Shown: piece by piece, positions 43,625 through 51,694 of the stretch
Layout of the letters: every line of letters begins with the position of its first letter
Numbering within the stretch: position 1 is the first letter of the stretch
Source: Clostridia bacterium
GTDB lineage: Bacteria > Bacillota > Clostridia > Monoglobales > Monoglobaceae
Assembly: GCA_017546205.1 (NCBI GenBank)
Contig: JAFYXJ010000009.1
Span: 17,220 to 81,219, forward strand
Length of the DNA: 64,000 nucleotides
Direction: 5' to 3'
The notes under the pieces: model-generated
The model's database searches: none
Seen by the model: only the letters and a program-made list of their open reading frames with translations
Told to the model about the DNA's origin: nothing
Position numbers and translations under genes: made by a program

Positions 43625-44106
43625 TATTTATGGTATTTGGTTCCGGCGGATATGGTGAACGCCCGGTAAATTTGTTCCAACAATATTACCCGCATCAATT
43701 GATGGGGAAAGGTCATGGGTGAAAAACTGAGTTTCAGATTTGCCCGTGCTTTGACAGCATCCGAAAGTCCCATGGAACCGCCGATAATAAAGACTCTGTG
43801 GCTGACACCGGATGATGCCAGTGTGTCCAGATTCTCTGCCAACTTTTCCGAAGACATCTGGGTTCCCTCAATGCAAAGGGCAGTCACATGAGCGGAATCA
43901 GGAATTTTTTTCAGGATGCGGTCACCTTCTTTTTCCAATACTTGTTCTTTTTCCCTCGGCGAGGGACTATCCGGCGTTGGCTCATCAGGAACCTCAATCA
44001 GGCACAGTTTACAGTAACGGCTCAGTCTCTTTTGGTATTCTTTGATTGCGTCGGTAAAATATTTTTCTTTGATTTTCCCAACGGTAATGACTGTAATTGT
44101 TGTCAT
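43624..44106 (-). CDS. rlmH: 23S rRNA (pseudouridine-1915-N3)-methyltransferase
   Basis: A 160-residue SPOUT methyltransferase. TVGKIKEKYF at the N-terminus, FIIGGSMGLSDAVKARA with the glycine-rich SAM loop, and the C-terminal FPHQLMRVILLEQIYRAFTI region, all characteristic. It modifies pseudouridine 1915 in helix 69 of 23S rRNA. The ATG at 44106 has GGAGG six bases upstream. It follows the WalR-like gene by 50 bases. Confidence 0.97.
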   Translation of the reverse strand: MTTITVITVGKIKEKYFTDAIKEYQKRLSRYCKLCLIEVPDEPTPDSPSPREKEQVLEKEGDRILKKIPDSAHVTALCIEGTQMSSEKLAENLDTLASSGVSHRVFIIGGSMGLSDAVKARANLKLSFSPMTFPHQLMRVILLEQIYRAFTISAGTKYHK

Positions 44107-44156
44107 GGTTTCCTCCATAAGAAAGACCAAACCCAAGAGAGGTTCGGTCTTTGTGG

Positions 44157-44849
44157 TTAAATTGCGAAATAATATCCAACACCGCGCTTGGTCATAATAT
44201 GACGGGGCTGAGAGGGGTCGTCCTCAATCTTTTCTCTTACACGGCGGACGGTAACGTCGACGGTACGTACATCACCATAATATTCATAATCCCAGACATA
44301 TTCCAAAAGAGCCTTTCTGGAATAAATTTTATTGGGTTGTGCAGAGAGGAACTTAATCAGTTCAAACTCACGCACAGTCAGGTCAATCAAGTTGCCGTTT
44401 TTGTAAAGTTCATAACGATTGGAATCCAGACGGAAGCAACCAACATCAACAATATCGCTGTCTTCGGCAGGAGGCGCAACCTCAATCTCAGAACGACGCA
44501 TATTTGCCTTGATGCGTGCAAGCAGTTCCCGTACACTGAAGGGTTTGGTGACATAGTCATCAGCACCCAGTTCCAGACCCAGAACCTTATCCACTTCTTC
44601 TTCACGGGCGGTAATCATCAAAATCGGTACCGATGATGTTTCCCGGATTTTTTTGCAAACCGAAAAACCATCAAGTTTCGGAAGCATAACATCCAATAAA
44701 ATCAAATCAGGGTCTACACTTGATGCCTGTGCCAGAGCCTCTTCGCCATCGTATGCCTCAAATACCGTATAACCCTCGTTTTGCAAATTCAATTTCAAAA
44801 TGTCTACAATGCTTCTCTCGTCGTCAACTACAAGGATTTTCTTTCCCAT
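44157..44849 (-). CDS. OmpR/PhoB-type response regulator, WalR-like
   Basis: A 230-residue response regulator. The receiver domain has VVDDER, the phosphorylated Asp in LILLDVMLPKLDG (about Asp53), and Lys in VTKPFSVREL. The C-terminal winged helix has DLTVREFELIKFL and VDVTVRRVREKIEDDP, close to WalR/YycF. No histidine kinase gene is adjacent. It lies between an M23 peptidase gene upstream and rlmH, and WalR controls wall hydrolases in other Bacillota, so the peptidase may be a target. GGGGGTGG precedes the ATG at 44849. Confidence 0.9.
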   Translation of the reverse strand: MGKKILVVDDERSIVDILKLNLQNEGYTVFEAYDGEEALAQASSVDPDLILLDVMLPKLDGFSVCKKIRETSSVPILMITAREEEVDKVLGLELGADDYVTKPFSVRELLARIKANMRRSEIEVAPPAEDSDIVDVGCFRLDSNRYELYKNGNLIDLTVREFELIKFLSAQPNKIYSRKALLEYVWDYEYYGDVRTVDVTVRRVREKIEDDPSQPRHIMTKRGVGYYFAI

Positions 44850-44883
44850 GTTTTCCACCCCCGGAATTATTCCTAAACTTTTG

Positions 44884-45441
44884 TCAATAGAGTCCGTATT
44901 CCTGTGGATTCAAGAATACGCCGTCTTGTTGAATTTCAAAATGCAGATGTGGACCGGTGCTGTTTCCGGTGCTCCCCATTGTGGCAATCTGCTGTCCCTG
45001 AACAACACAATCTCCATCACTGACGTAGAGTTTGTCGCAATGGGCATAAGCGGTACGAAGACCGTTTCCATGGTCAAGGATGAGATAGTTCCCATATCCG
45101 TCTGCAATGCCGGCAAATACCACGGTGCCGTCTTTTGCTGCCAGAATTGGAGAACCCATCTCTCCACCAATGTCAATGCCCTGATGCGCTCTGCCCCACC
45201 GCTGTCCGAAAGGAGAGGTAATCACTCCGCATGCAGGTTCGGTAAAGGTGTTTGCGTCCGTCTCAGGTGTGGGACCGTGAACTTGTTCCGGCCCGTACAC
45301 CTGACTTGCATACACAAACTCTGTTTCAGTTTGGCTGTTGATTGTGATAACAAGAAAAATGCCGATTCCCAGAATCGCAACCCCTCTAAAAAGAGAAGAA
45401 ACAAGCCTTTTCCACATATGTATCATACTGTAAGTAAGCAA
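44884..45441 (-). CDS. M23 family zinc endopeptidase (LytM-like), membrane anchored
   Basis: A 185-residue protein with an N-terminal membrane helix (about residues 15-34) and a C-terminal M23 domain: AHQGIDIGG supplies the first His and Asp ligands and GPHLHFEI the His-x-His end; YAHCDK lies between. It would cut peptide cross-links in peptidoglycan outside the cell. Spore-related SpoIIQ relatives share this layout, but the short linker does not decide. The start is a TTG at 45441, eight bases after AGGAG. It is 34 bp upstream of the WalR-like gene. Confidence 0.9.
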   Translation of the reverse strand: MLTYSMIHMWKRLVSSLFRGVAILGIGIFLVITINSQTETEFVYASQVYGPEQVHGPTPETDANTFTEPACGVITSPFGQRWGRAHQGIDIGGEMGSPILAAKDGTVVFAGIADGYGNYLILDHGNGLRTAYAHCDKLYVSDGDCVVQGQQIATMGSTGNSTGPHLHFEIQQDGVFLNPQEYGLY

Positions 45442-45624
45442 GATTCCAACTCCTACTTTTCAAATTTAATGCACAAAGCTATTAAATTTATATTACAGAT
45501 AATCTAATTTTAACCCAGTGAAATAAAAAAATCAAGTGCTTTTCTCAAATTTTTTGAAAAATATAGTTGAAACACACAAAATGGAGAGATTTTTGAAGTT
45601 TCAAAGAATTTTTCCAAAAAAACC

Positions 45625-45653
45625 TTGACAATTCAAACACGGCGTGCTATACT
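45625..45653 (+). promoter_or_regulatory. Promoter of the tRNA-Ser pair
   Basis: TTGACA (45625-45630), 17-bp spacer, TATACT (45648-45653). The preceding 180 bases are A+T-rich without a gene. Confidence 0.85.
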
Positions 45654-45688
45654 TTTTAAGTCGCACCTAAGCGGCACGGCAAGTGCTT

Positions 45689-45775
45689 GGAGAGGTGTCC
45701 GAGTGGTTTAAGGAGCTAGTCTTGAAAACTAGTGATGCGAAAGCACCCAGAGTTCGAATCTCTGCCTCTCCGCCA
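45689..45775 (+). tRNA. tRNA-Ser (TGA)
   Basis: A class II tRNA: acceptor GGAGAGG with CCTCTCC, anticodon stem CTAGT/ACTAG, loop CTTGAAA (anticodon TGA), a long variable arm, T-loop GTTCGAATC, encoded CCA. Confidence 0.96.
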
Positions 45776-45820
45776 CTTTTACTTTACAAAACTTGCCTAC
45801 AAGTTCATATTTTTAAATTC

Positions 45821-45912
45821 GGAGAAGTACTCAAGTTGGCCGAAGAGGCGCCCCTGCTAAGGGTGTAGGTCGTGAAAGCGGCGCGAGGGTTCAAATCCCT
45901 CCTTCTCCGCCA
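45821..45912 (+). tRNA. tRNA-Ser (GCT)
   Basis: A class II tRNA: acceptor GGAGAAG with CTTCTCC, anticodon loop CTGCTAA (anticodon GCT), long variable arm, T-loop GTTCAAATC, encoded CCA. Co-transcribed with tRNA-Ser(TGA). Confidence 0.95.
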
Positions 45913-45914
45913 TC

Positions 45915-45946
45915 AAAAAGCAAGTCATTTTGTGACTTGCTTTTTT
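45915..45946 (+). terminator. Terminator of the tRNA-Ser pair
   Basis: An 8-bp stem GCAAGTCA/TGACTTGC (45920-45927 with 45933-45940) followed by six T. Confidence 0.88.
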
Positions 45947-46095
45947 GCTTCTGCCAAGTTAACTTCAAGTTGATGTGCTGTTTCAACGTTTTTAGTACGC
46001 ACATATGCATTATATCTATCAACCAGCAATGGCACAGTCTTTTCATCGAAGATTATATCTGATATACCAAGAATACCAACATCAACATCAATCAT
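45925..46095 (-). pseudogene. Gene tail, possibly from a serine recombinase
   Basis: 56 codons with a coding-like pattern end at a TGA inside the terminator of tRNA-Ser. The peptide (FDEKTVPLLVDRYNAYV, then a helical, charged tail LEVNLAEAKKQ) resembles the helical region after the zinc-ribbon of serine recombinases, but this is recognition by style only. No ribosome site is present and the preceding sequence (46096 onward) is unrelated, being the antisense of another gene tail. Most likely the remnant of a mobile element next to tRNA-Ser. Confidence 0.4.
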
Positions 46096-46290
46096 GTCCG
46101 TCTTTATAACAAGTTTGCGGCAAACCCCACCTGTGAAGTAAAGGCAGAGGAGCCGGTTTGCTGTCAGGAACTTTACAAGACTCTGGATGCATGTCTGCAG
46201 GAAGTACTTACCAACAAAGATGCAGATGTGGTTTCCGTTCTTGAAAAAGCCAACAGCGACTTCCAGAACAACTACCTGAACAATCTGTAA
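46096..46290 (+). pseudogene. C-terminal remnant of a sugar-binding lipoprotein
   Basis: 64 codons plus stop, homologous to the end of the binding protein at 1768-3159: the last 40 or so residues (EEPVCCQELY..LDACLQEVL and onward) are nearly identical, while the first 20 differ more. DNA identity is lower than protein identity, with changes at third codon positions, so this was once a functional paralogue and not a recent copy. It has no start codon or ribosome site; homology stops abruptly at 46096, where it meets another gene tail in the opposite orientation. Confidence 0.85.
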
Positions 46291-46294
46291 ACAA

Positions 46295-46331
46295 AAAAAA
46301 TCCCGTGGAGTAAACTCCACGGGATTTTTTA
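46295..46331. terminator. Bidirectional terminator
   Basis: An 11-bp perfect stem (46301-46311 with 46314-46324) with A-run and T-run. It lies after the binding-protein remnant and at the end of the oxidoreductase gene on the minus strand. Confidence 0.93.
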
Positions 46332-47390
46332 TACGTTCAGTTTGATACATTCGCCGGTTTCAGAAGATAAAAACGCCGCTTCCATAACTTTCATAACACG
46401 AAGGGCTTCCTCCGGCTTGATGCGGAGTTCTTCGCCTTCTATGGCGGCAACCAGTTGTTCATAGACCGGATCCAGATTGTCAACTACATCGGTTGGCTCA
46501 GTCAGTTCCGTCACCGTTACGGTGCTGGGGTCTCTGGGTGCCATCGTCTTGGTGGGGCCTGCCTTTACTTTTTTAATTTCCGGCGCCCATTGATTATCGT
46601 CACACAACTTCTTGACTACCTTTCCGGTTCCGTCCCAGTCGGTAATTACCAAGGTTCCCTCGGTACCGAATGCGTAAAAGCGGGGGTGAGTAATAAAGTT
46701 GTTGGTAGAAATTTCAATTTCTGCCGTTAATCCGTTTGCAAAGGTTAAAAACAAGCGGAAATTATCGTCCACGTCCGGATAGTGAATGGAATACATCTTG
46801 CAAAAGACATGGGTTACCGGAGATTTGGTCATGTACAGAATCTGGTCAATCAGGTGTACACCCCAGTCGAACATCATGCCGCCACCTTTTTCCTTTTGGG
46901 TTCTCCAACCCTCGGGCATTCCCCGGGACCCCTCTACTCTGGATTCAATCAGGTAGGGTGTTCCGATAGCACCGCTGTCAATGGTTCGCCAGAGATTAAT
47001 AAAATCCCGATTGAACCGGCGGTTCTGGTCTACCGTAAAGATTCTGCCGCATTCTTTGGAAACTGCAATGATTTCTTCCAAGTCCGCACTTGTCATGGTG
47101 GCAGGCTTTTCGCAAATCACGTGTTTTCCGGCACGAAGTGCCTCGATGGCAAGTGCTTTGTGATGCTCGTTGGTGGTTGCTACCAGAATAATGTCAATCT
47201 CGGCATCGGCAAGGAGTTCTTCTTTAGAAGAATATGCCAGATACCCTTGTTCTTTTGCTAAGGTAAGCCGTGATTGGTCAATATCAAAGACACCTTTGAG
47301 GGTAACAGGTACATTTCCTTTTTCTAATTGCAAACGGTGATTGCCTGCCATAGAGCCATATCCAATAATACCAAGTTTGTATGTTTTCAT
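46329..47390 (-). CDS. Gfo/Idh/MocA family oxidoreductase (first of three)
   Basis: A 353-residue NAD(P)-dependent dehydrogenase. Rossmann motif LGIIGYGSMAGNH at the N-terminus, the family motif ICEKPATM with catalytic Lys near residue 95, and DWGVHLIDQI with the active-site Asp/His. The family oxidises hydroxyls of sugars, cyclitols or glycosides. It is separated by 147 bp from the upstream cluster and has a possible extended -10 promoter (TGTTATAAT, minus strand, with TATAAT at 47467-47462), so it may be expressed on its own. Exact substrate unknown. Confidence 0.92.
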   Translation of the reverse strand: MKTYKLGIIGYGSMAGNHRLQLEKGNVPVTLKGVFDIDQSRLTLAKEQGYLAYSSKEELLADAEIDIILVATTNEHHKALAIEALRAGKHVICEKPATMTSADLEEIIAVSKECGRIFTVDQNRRFNRDFINLWRTIDSGAIGTPYLIESRVEGSRGMPEGWRTQKEKGGGMMFDWGVHLIDQILYMTKSPVTHVFCKMYSIHYPDVDDNFRLFLTFANGLTAEIEISTNNFITHPRFYAFGTEGTLVITDWDGTGKVVKKLCDDNQWAPEIKKVKAGPTKTMAPRDPSTVTVTELTEPTDVVDNLDPVYEQLVAAIEGEELRIKPEEALRVMKVMEAAFLSSETGECIKLNV

Positions 47391-47537
47391 AACCGTTTTC
47401 TCCTTGTGCTGAGAATTTGTGATTTAAACTGTTTTTTGCATAGGGTAAAATCCTCGCTATCATTATAACAACAATAGGAAATAGATTCTACACCAATACT
47501 TACCCGAATTTGCACGATTTTATCTTTTTGGGAGAAT

Positions 47538-48725
47538 CTACATTTTATTCGGTATGCGAATTTTCTTGATGTCCTGTTCCGTTAAATCAGTGATACGACA
47601 GTTTTTCTGTATACAAACCGCCGCCGCTTTGCCTGCGGCTTCTCCGGTCAGGGCACAGGTAGGAATCACCCGCGCAACCTCCCAACCGTCACCTTGGGGG
47701 GAAGAAATAATTCTTCCTGCCGCCAGAAGATTGGGGAAGTTTTCGTTATACAGCGCACCGAAAGGAATCTGGTAGTGTTTTCCGGTTCCGTCGGGTCTGA
47801 AATCTCCGCAATCACCGATAGCGTCCGGATAAGTTTCCCCGTCAATGGCGTTAAAGTCACATGCCCCCACAATTCTACGAATGGTACGCAGCTGCGGCAT
47901 GGTGGGAATGGTCATAATATCAAAACTGTGTTTATCTTTTTGAGAAATCCGCTGAATCAGGCTTTTTTTACCCTCGGTCATATAGGCTGTGATTTCCTCT
48001 GCGGTAATGCCGGTGAGTAAGTCCATTCCCTCCGGATGGCCTTTGCCGAACATGTCACTGCCGGTGTTCATCCATTTGCGAAATGCAGAAAAGTCGCTGT
48101 CTTTGCAAAGTTGTTCCGCCAGTTCCATATCGCAGTAATGTGCAATATAGGTCATAAAGTTTTTGCCGGAAACGGTGGGGACGCCTGCACGGTGCATCAG
48201 GGATGCATCACCGGTTGCGTCAATGACTACCTTTGCCTGAAAATACTCCCTGCCGTTGATGCTTTCGCATACCACACCTTTGCAGAGGGTTCCCTCCATA
48301 ACCGGATAGGTAGTCAAAGTATCAAACCGCAAATCCACACCGTTTTCCAGAACATAACCATCCAGCGCTGCCGAAAAGACACCGGGAGAGTAAAATGTGG
48401 AATAACGTTGGTTTCGGGGTGCGTTTTTCCCGTCTCCATCCCAGCATTTGGGTAAATTTTCAAATCCATACTTCACAGAAAGCCGAATCAATTCTTCGGC
48501 AATACCATAAATCATCTGGGTTCCTTCCCCATCGCAAAGAGGTTCATACCAGGAAATCAGTCCGCCGGTGGCAAGACCGCCCAGGTTACAACTTTTTTCA
48601 ATCAAAAGGGAAGAGGCACCCGCACGGGCGGCGGAGACCGAGGCTGCAACCCCGGCAATTCCGCCACCAATGACAATCACATCATAAGAACCTTTGAAAA
48701 TAGGTTCCATACCTCGCATATCCAT
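47538..48725 (-). CDS. FAD-dependent oxidoreductase
   Basis: A 395-residue flavoprotein of the FAD_oxidored type. The dinucleotide-binding motif DVIVIGGGIAGVAAS is at residues 15-29, followed by LLIEKSCNLGGLATGG, and ATGDASLMHRAGVP in the middle; RTIRRIVGACDF and the final AAGRIISSPQGDGWEVARVIPTC region (quoted in part) are typical of this family in polysaccharide-using bacteria. The ATG at 48725 is one base after the stop of the glycyl radical enzyme and has GGAGGG upstream. It is presumed to act on the substrate or product of that enzyme. Confidence 0.9.
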   Translation of the reverse strand: MDMRGMEPIFKGSYDVIVIGGGIAGVAASVSAARAGASSLLIEKSCNLGGLATGGLISWYEPLCDGEGTQMIYGIAEELIRLSVKYGFENLPKCWDGDGKNAPRNQRYSTFYSPGVFSAALDGYVLENGVDLRFDTLTTYPVMEGTLCKGVVCESINGREYFQAKVVIDATGDASLMHRAGVPTVSGKNFMTYIAHYCDMELAEQLCKDSDFSAFRKWMNTGSDMFGKGHPEGMDLLTGITAEEITAYMTEGKKSLIQRISQKDKHSFDIMTIPTMPQLRTIRRIVGACDFNAIDGETYPDAIGDCGDFRPDGTGKHYQIPFGALYNENFPNLLAAGRIISSPQGDGWEVARVIPTCALTGEAAGKAAAVCIQKNCRITDLTEQDIKKIRIPNKM

Positions 48726-48726
48726 C

Positions 48727-50943
48727 TTAGATACCCTCCAGGAAACGGTCGACAACCAGTTGACGGAACTCCGGCGAAAGACTTGCAAAATATGCGGTAA
48801 AGCCGGTAACACGAACAACCAGATCCGGATGTTTGGTAGGGTCTTCGTGTGCTTCCAGCAGTTTTTCTTTATCAAGGACATTGATGTTAATCAAGGTTCC
48901 GCCTTGCTTGAAGTGAGTTTCAATCAGGTTGAGGACAACATCCACACCTTTTTCGTCCATAGCAATCTGGGGGTCAAATTCAATCTGCAACGGTGCCGCA
49001 TTGCCGTATCCGCATTGGATGGACGCAATACCGTTGGACTGTGCAGTGGGCGCGCCGTCTTTCCGGAAACCGGGAACGGGGTTTGCACCGTGAGAAATGG
49101 GTTCGCCTTTTCTTCTGCCGTTGGGGGTTGCACCTACGGTTGCTCCGTATTCGATAGCTCTTGCCCAACTGAACCAGCCGGGAAGAAGTTGTCTGCCCTC
49201 CGGCATTTCCTGCGCCTTAATAGCAGCAACCCAACTGTCGGTCAGTTTCTTTGCCCAGGCATCAGAAACGGTCCCGCCCTGACAGTATTTGGGCGCACTC
49301 TGCATCATGGCGTGGATACGCTCGTTTTCAAAGTTGTTATCCAGAGCCTCGTAAAGCTGATCCCAAGTGAGAAGTTTTTCGTTTTCAATACGGGTTTCGA
49401 TAGCACCAAAGGAGTCTGCAACAATGGCAAGACCTGCACCGTCAATACCCACGGTGTAAAGTTCCGCGCATTGAGAAATATCCAGACCTTTTTCGATGGT
49501 ATTTTTCATGAACAGATTCATAATCAGTTCAGGGGTAACCTCCCACTGATGTTCGATATGTAAATTAATGCCGGCAGCGGTAACCTCGATGGCTTTTTTC
49601 AGATGCTGTTCATAGAGTTCAAACAATCTGTCAATAGACTTGTTTTCTTCCTCTTTCATGTCCTTTAATGCTTCGTCAAGAACTTTGGCAATATTGATTT
49701 TTACCACGTCGTTCATGGGGAATTCTTTTCCGGGAACGCACATCCAGTTACAACCCACAGCAACACGCTCTCTGGCGGTTTTCTTGTCAATGCCTTCATT
49801 TTTCATGTAGCCTTCGCAAAGGGAAGCATCGTTACAGAATCTGGGCCAGCCGTTTTTGTTCTTGCACAGATAGTAAACTGCTTTTTTCATAAAATTCTTG
49901 TCACAGTTTTCATGCCAGCGTACGGTCAGGTTGCAGGCAATATCAATGCTGTCTGCCGCATCCAGAATCAGGTAAGACAGAGGATTGGTCAAATCCTGGT
50001 CGTTTTCATCCACGCCGGAAAGCTGATAAAAATGAGGATCAATCAAAAGCAGGTTTGCAATCAGGAATTTTGCAGTTTCGTCATCCAGAATGCCCGCTTT
50101 GGTATCTCTTTCGTAATATGGATAGAGGAGGACGTCCAGAGGAAAACCGGACCCGTCACGGGTGTAGATTCTGGAAGCACAGTTACGGAATGCGGTCCAC
50201 TGACAAACCTCATGGAAGGTTTTGGGTGCATCGTATTTTACATTTTCACATGCCTGACACATGGTTTCCAGATTCTTCTTAATATCCGGATTGGTTTCTT
50301 CCGCAATCATTTCCTTAATTTTGTCAATATGTCTCTGGATAAAATCCATAATTGCAAGGATACAACGCTCCTCTGCATCATAGAAATCCTTTTTATCGGG
50401 ATTGATGTCCCTGTATTTTCTTACCTTTTCCAGAAGACCGCCCCAACCCAGTTCAAAACCGATGGTGAAGTCACAGGTCAGGTGGGAGTCGCTGTCAATA
50501 CCAGTGACAATGTTATACTTTTTCTGTAAAGGTTTTAAGTCATCATAGGGGAACCGCTGTTCATCCCAACGTTTACTCCACTGACTGGTAACACCTTTCA
50601 TCAGTTCCATGGTTTTGGGCTTTTTCTTCAGCCATTCGGGAAGAAAATGCACATCACCGCGGTAGTTTACCAGCATATCACGCCATCTTCCGCAGAGCAT
50701 TTCGTTGGGGTCAACATAAGGCTCGTGGGCGTTGATGATTCTGACAAAGTTTTCGCACATGCCGTCAAATCCGTAGAAACTTCCGTTACTACTGTTGTAC
50801 CATGGCTCTACTTCATAATCAGGGGAAACGGGAACGGTACCAAAATCATCGATGTTGGTATATCCCCATTGTTCTTTCTTTTCCAGAGTGTGTCTGATTT
50901 TTGTTTCTCGCAATGCTTTCAAGCGTTCAGCGTATGAATACAT
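48727..50943 (-). CDS. Glycyl radical enzyme (PFL-like) of unassigned type
   Basis: A 738-residue member of the pyruvate formate-lyase family. The C-terminal glycyl radical motif is RVTGFTAYF with the radical Gly at about 714. The cysteine loop is AVGCNWMCVPGKEF with Cys at about 398 and 402. Known dehydratases and lyases (glycerol, propanediol, hydroxyproline, choline, isethionate) have GCxEP here with Glu as base, and PFL has two adjacent Cys, so this enzyme belongs to none of them by this criterion. It is soluble and strictly anaerobic in function. The start overlaps the activase gene by 17 bases. Reaction unknown; radical dehydration, elimination or C-C cleavage are all possible. Confidence 0.9.
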   Translation of the reverse strand: MYSYAERLKALRETKIRHTLEKKEQWGYTNIDDFGTVPVSPDYEVEPWYNSSNGSFYGFDGMCENFVRIINAHEPYVDPNEMLCGRWRDMLVNYRGDVHFLPEWLKKKPKTMELMKGVTSQWSKRWDEQRFPYDDLKPLQKKYNIVTGIDSDSHLTCDFTIGFELGWGGLLEKVRKYRDINPDKKDFYDAEERCILAIMDFIQRHIDKIKEMIAEETNPDIKKNLETMCQACENVKYDAPKTFHEVCQWTAFRNCASRIYTRDGSGFPLDVLLYPYYERDTKAGILDDETAKFLIANLLLIDPHFYQLSGVDENDQDLTNPLSYLILDAADSIDIACNLTVRWHENCDKNFMKKAVYYLCKNKNGWPRFCNDASLCEGYMKNEGIDKKTARERVAVGCNWMCVPGKEFPMNDVVKINIAKVLDEALKDMKEEENKSIDRLFELYEQHLKKAIEVTAAGINLHIEHQWEVTPELIMNLFMKNTIEKGLDISQCAELYTVGIDGAGLAIVADSFGAIETRIENEKLLTWDQLYEALDNNFENERIHAMMQSAPKYCQGGTVSDAWAKKLTDSWVAAIKAQEMPEGRQLLPGWFSWARAIEYGATVGATPNGRRKGEPISHGANPVPGFRKDGAPTAQSNGIASIQCGYGNAAPLQIEFDPQIAMDEKGVDVVLNLIETHFKQGGTLININVLDKEKLLEAHEDPTKHPDLVVRVTGFTAYFASLSPEFRQLVVDRFLEGI

Positions 50944-51694
50944 ACTGTTCCAACTCCTTCATATAATCTTTGGACGGGATGGTAAATCCCGTTTTCGGTT
51001 GCCCCAGAGCAATCCGTTTGGATTCACCCAGAGGGTGATAGGGTAAAAGTTCATATCGGATGACATTCTCTAGGGAATGTACAAATGATGAAATTTCTGC
51101 AATTCCTTGCTCAATTTCCGGAATCACCGGCGTTCTTACAATGATGGGAATACCCAGGGTATTCAGCTTGATAAAATGTTCTTTGATAATCTTGTTGGAT
51201 ACGCCGGTATGTTTGATATGCAGTGTATCATCCCAGATTTTCAAATCTGCCATAACCAAATCCAGTTTTTTTAAGATATCTTCCTGATAGGAAATGAGAG
51301 AGGTCTCTACTGCACAATGAATGCCTTCCGCCTTGGATTTGTCAATCAGTTCGGAAAGAAATTCCGGCTGGGAAAATGGCTCGCCACCGGAAAAGGTGAC
51401 ACCGCCATCCTGACCGTAATAATCTTTATCAAGAAGAATCTGTGCCAGAACCTCATCGGTGCTCATTTCCTGACCACACAAAACCTTGGCACCGGTAAAA
51501 CATCCCTGGTCACACATACCACAACCGATACATTTTTCGGGGTATGCAAGAATCTGCGGAGGAAAGGCAATACATTCCGGATTGTGACACCAGTCACAAC
51601 GAAGGGGACAACCCTTAAAAAAGACAGTGGTACGAAGCCCCGGTCCATCATGGACCGAGGCTCTTTGAATATCTGTTACTATTCCTTTAACCAT
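50927..51694 (-). CDS. Glycyl radical enzyme activating enzyme (radical SAM)
   Basis: A 255-residue radical SAM protein that installs the glycyl radical on the enzyme encoded next to it. The cluster motif is FKGCPLRCDWCHNPE (Cys-x3-Cys-x2-Cys, near residues 27-34). A ferredoxin-like insert follows with KCIGCGMCDQGC. GGEPFSQPEFL and the end of the partial TIM barrel are also typical. The start at the ATG at 51694 overlaps the preceding oxidoreductase by 8 bases, and its end overlaps the glycyl radical enzyme start, so the three are translationally coupled. Confidence 0.95.
   Translation of the reverse strand: MVKGIVTDIQRASVHDGPGLRTTVFFKGCPLRCDWCHNPECIAFPPQILAYPEKCIGCGMCDQGCFTGAKVLCGQEMSTDEVLAQILLDKDYYGQDGGVTFSGGEPFSQPEFLSELIDKSKAEGIHCAVETSLISYQEDILKKLDLVMADLKIWDDTLHIKHTGVSNKIIKEHFIKLNTLGIPIIVRTPVIPEIEQGIAEISSFVHSLENVIRYELLPYHPLGESKRIALGQPKTGFTIPSKDYMKELEQYVFIR

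Noticed and set aside
48694..49563. 289-codon open frame on the plus strand
   Set aside because: It is antisense to the glycyl radical enzyme C-terminal half, including the radical motif.
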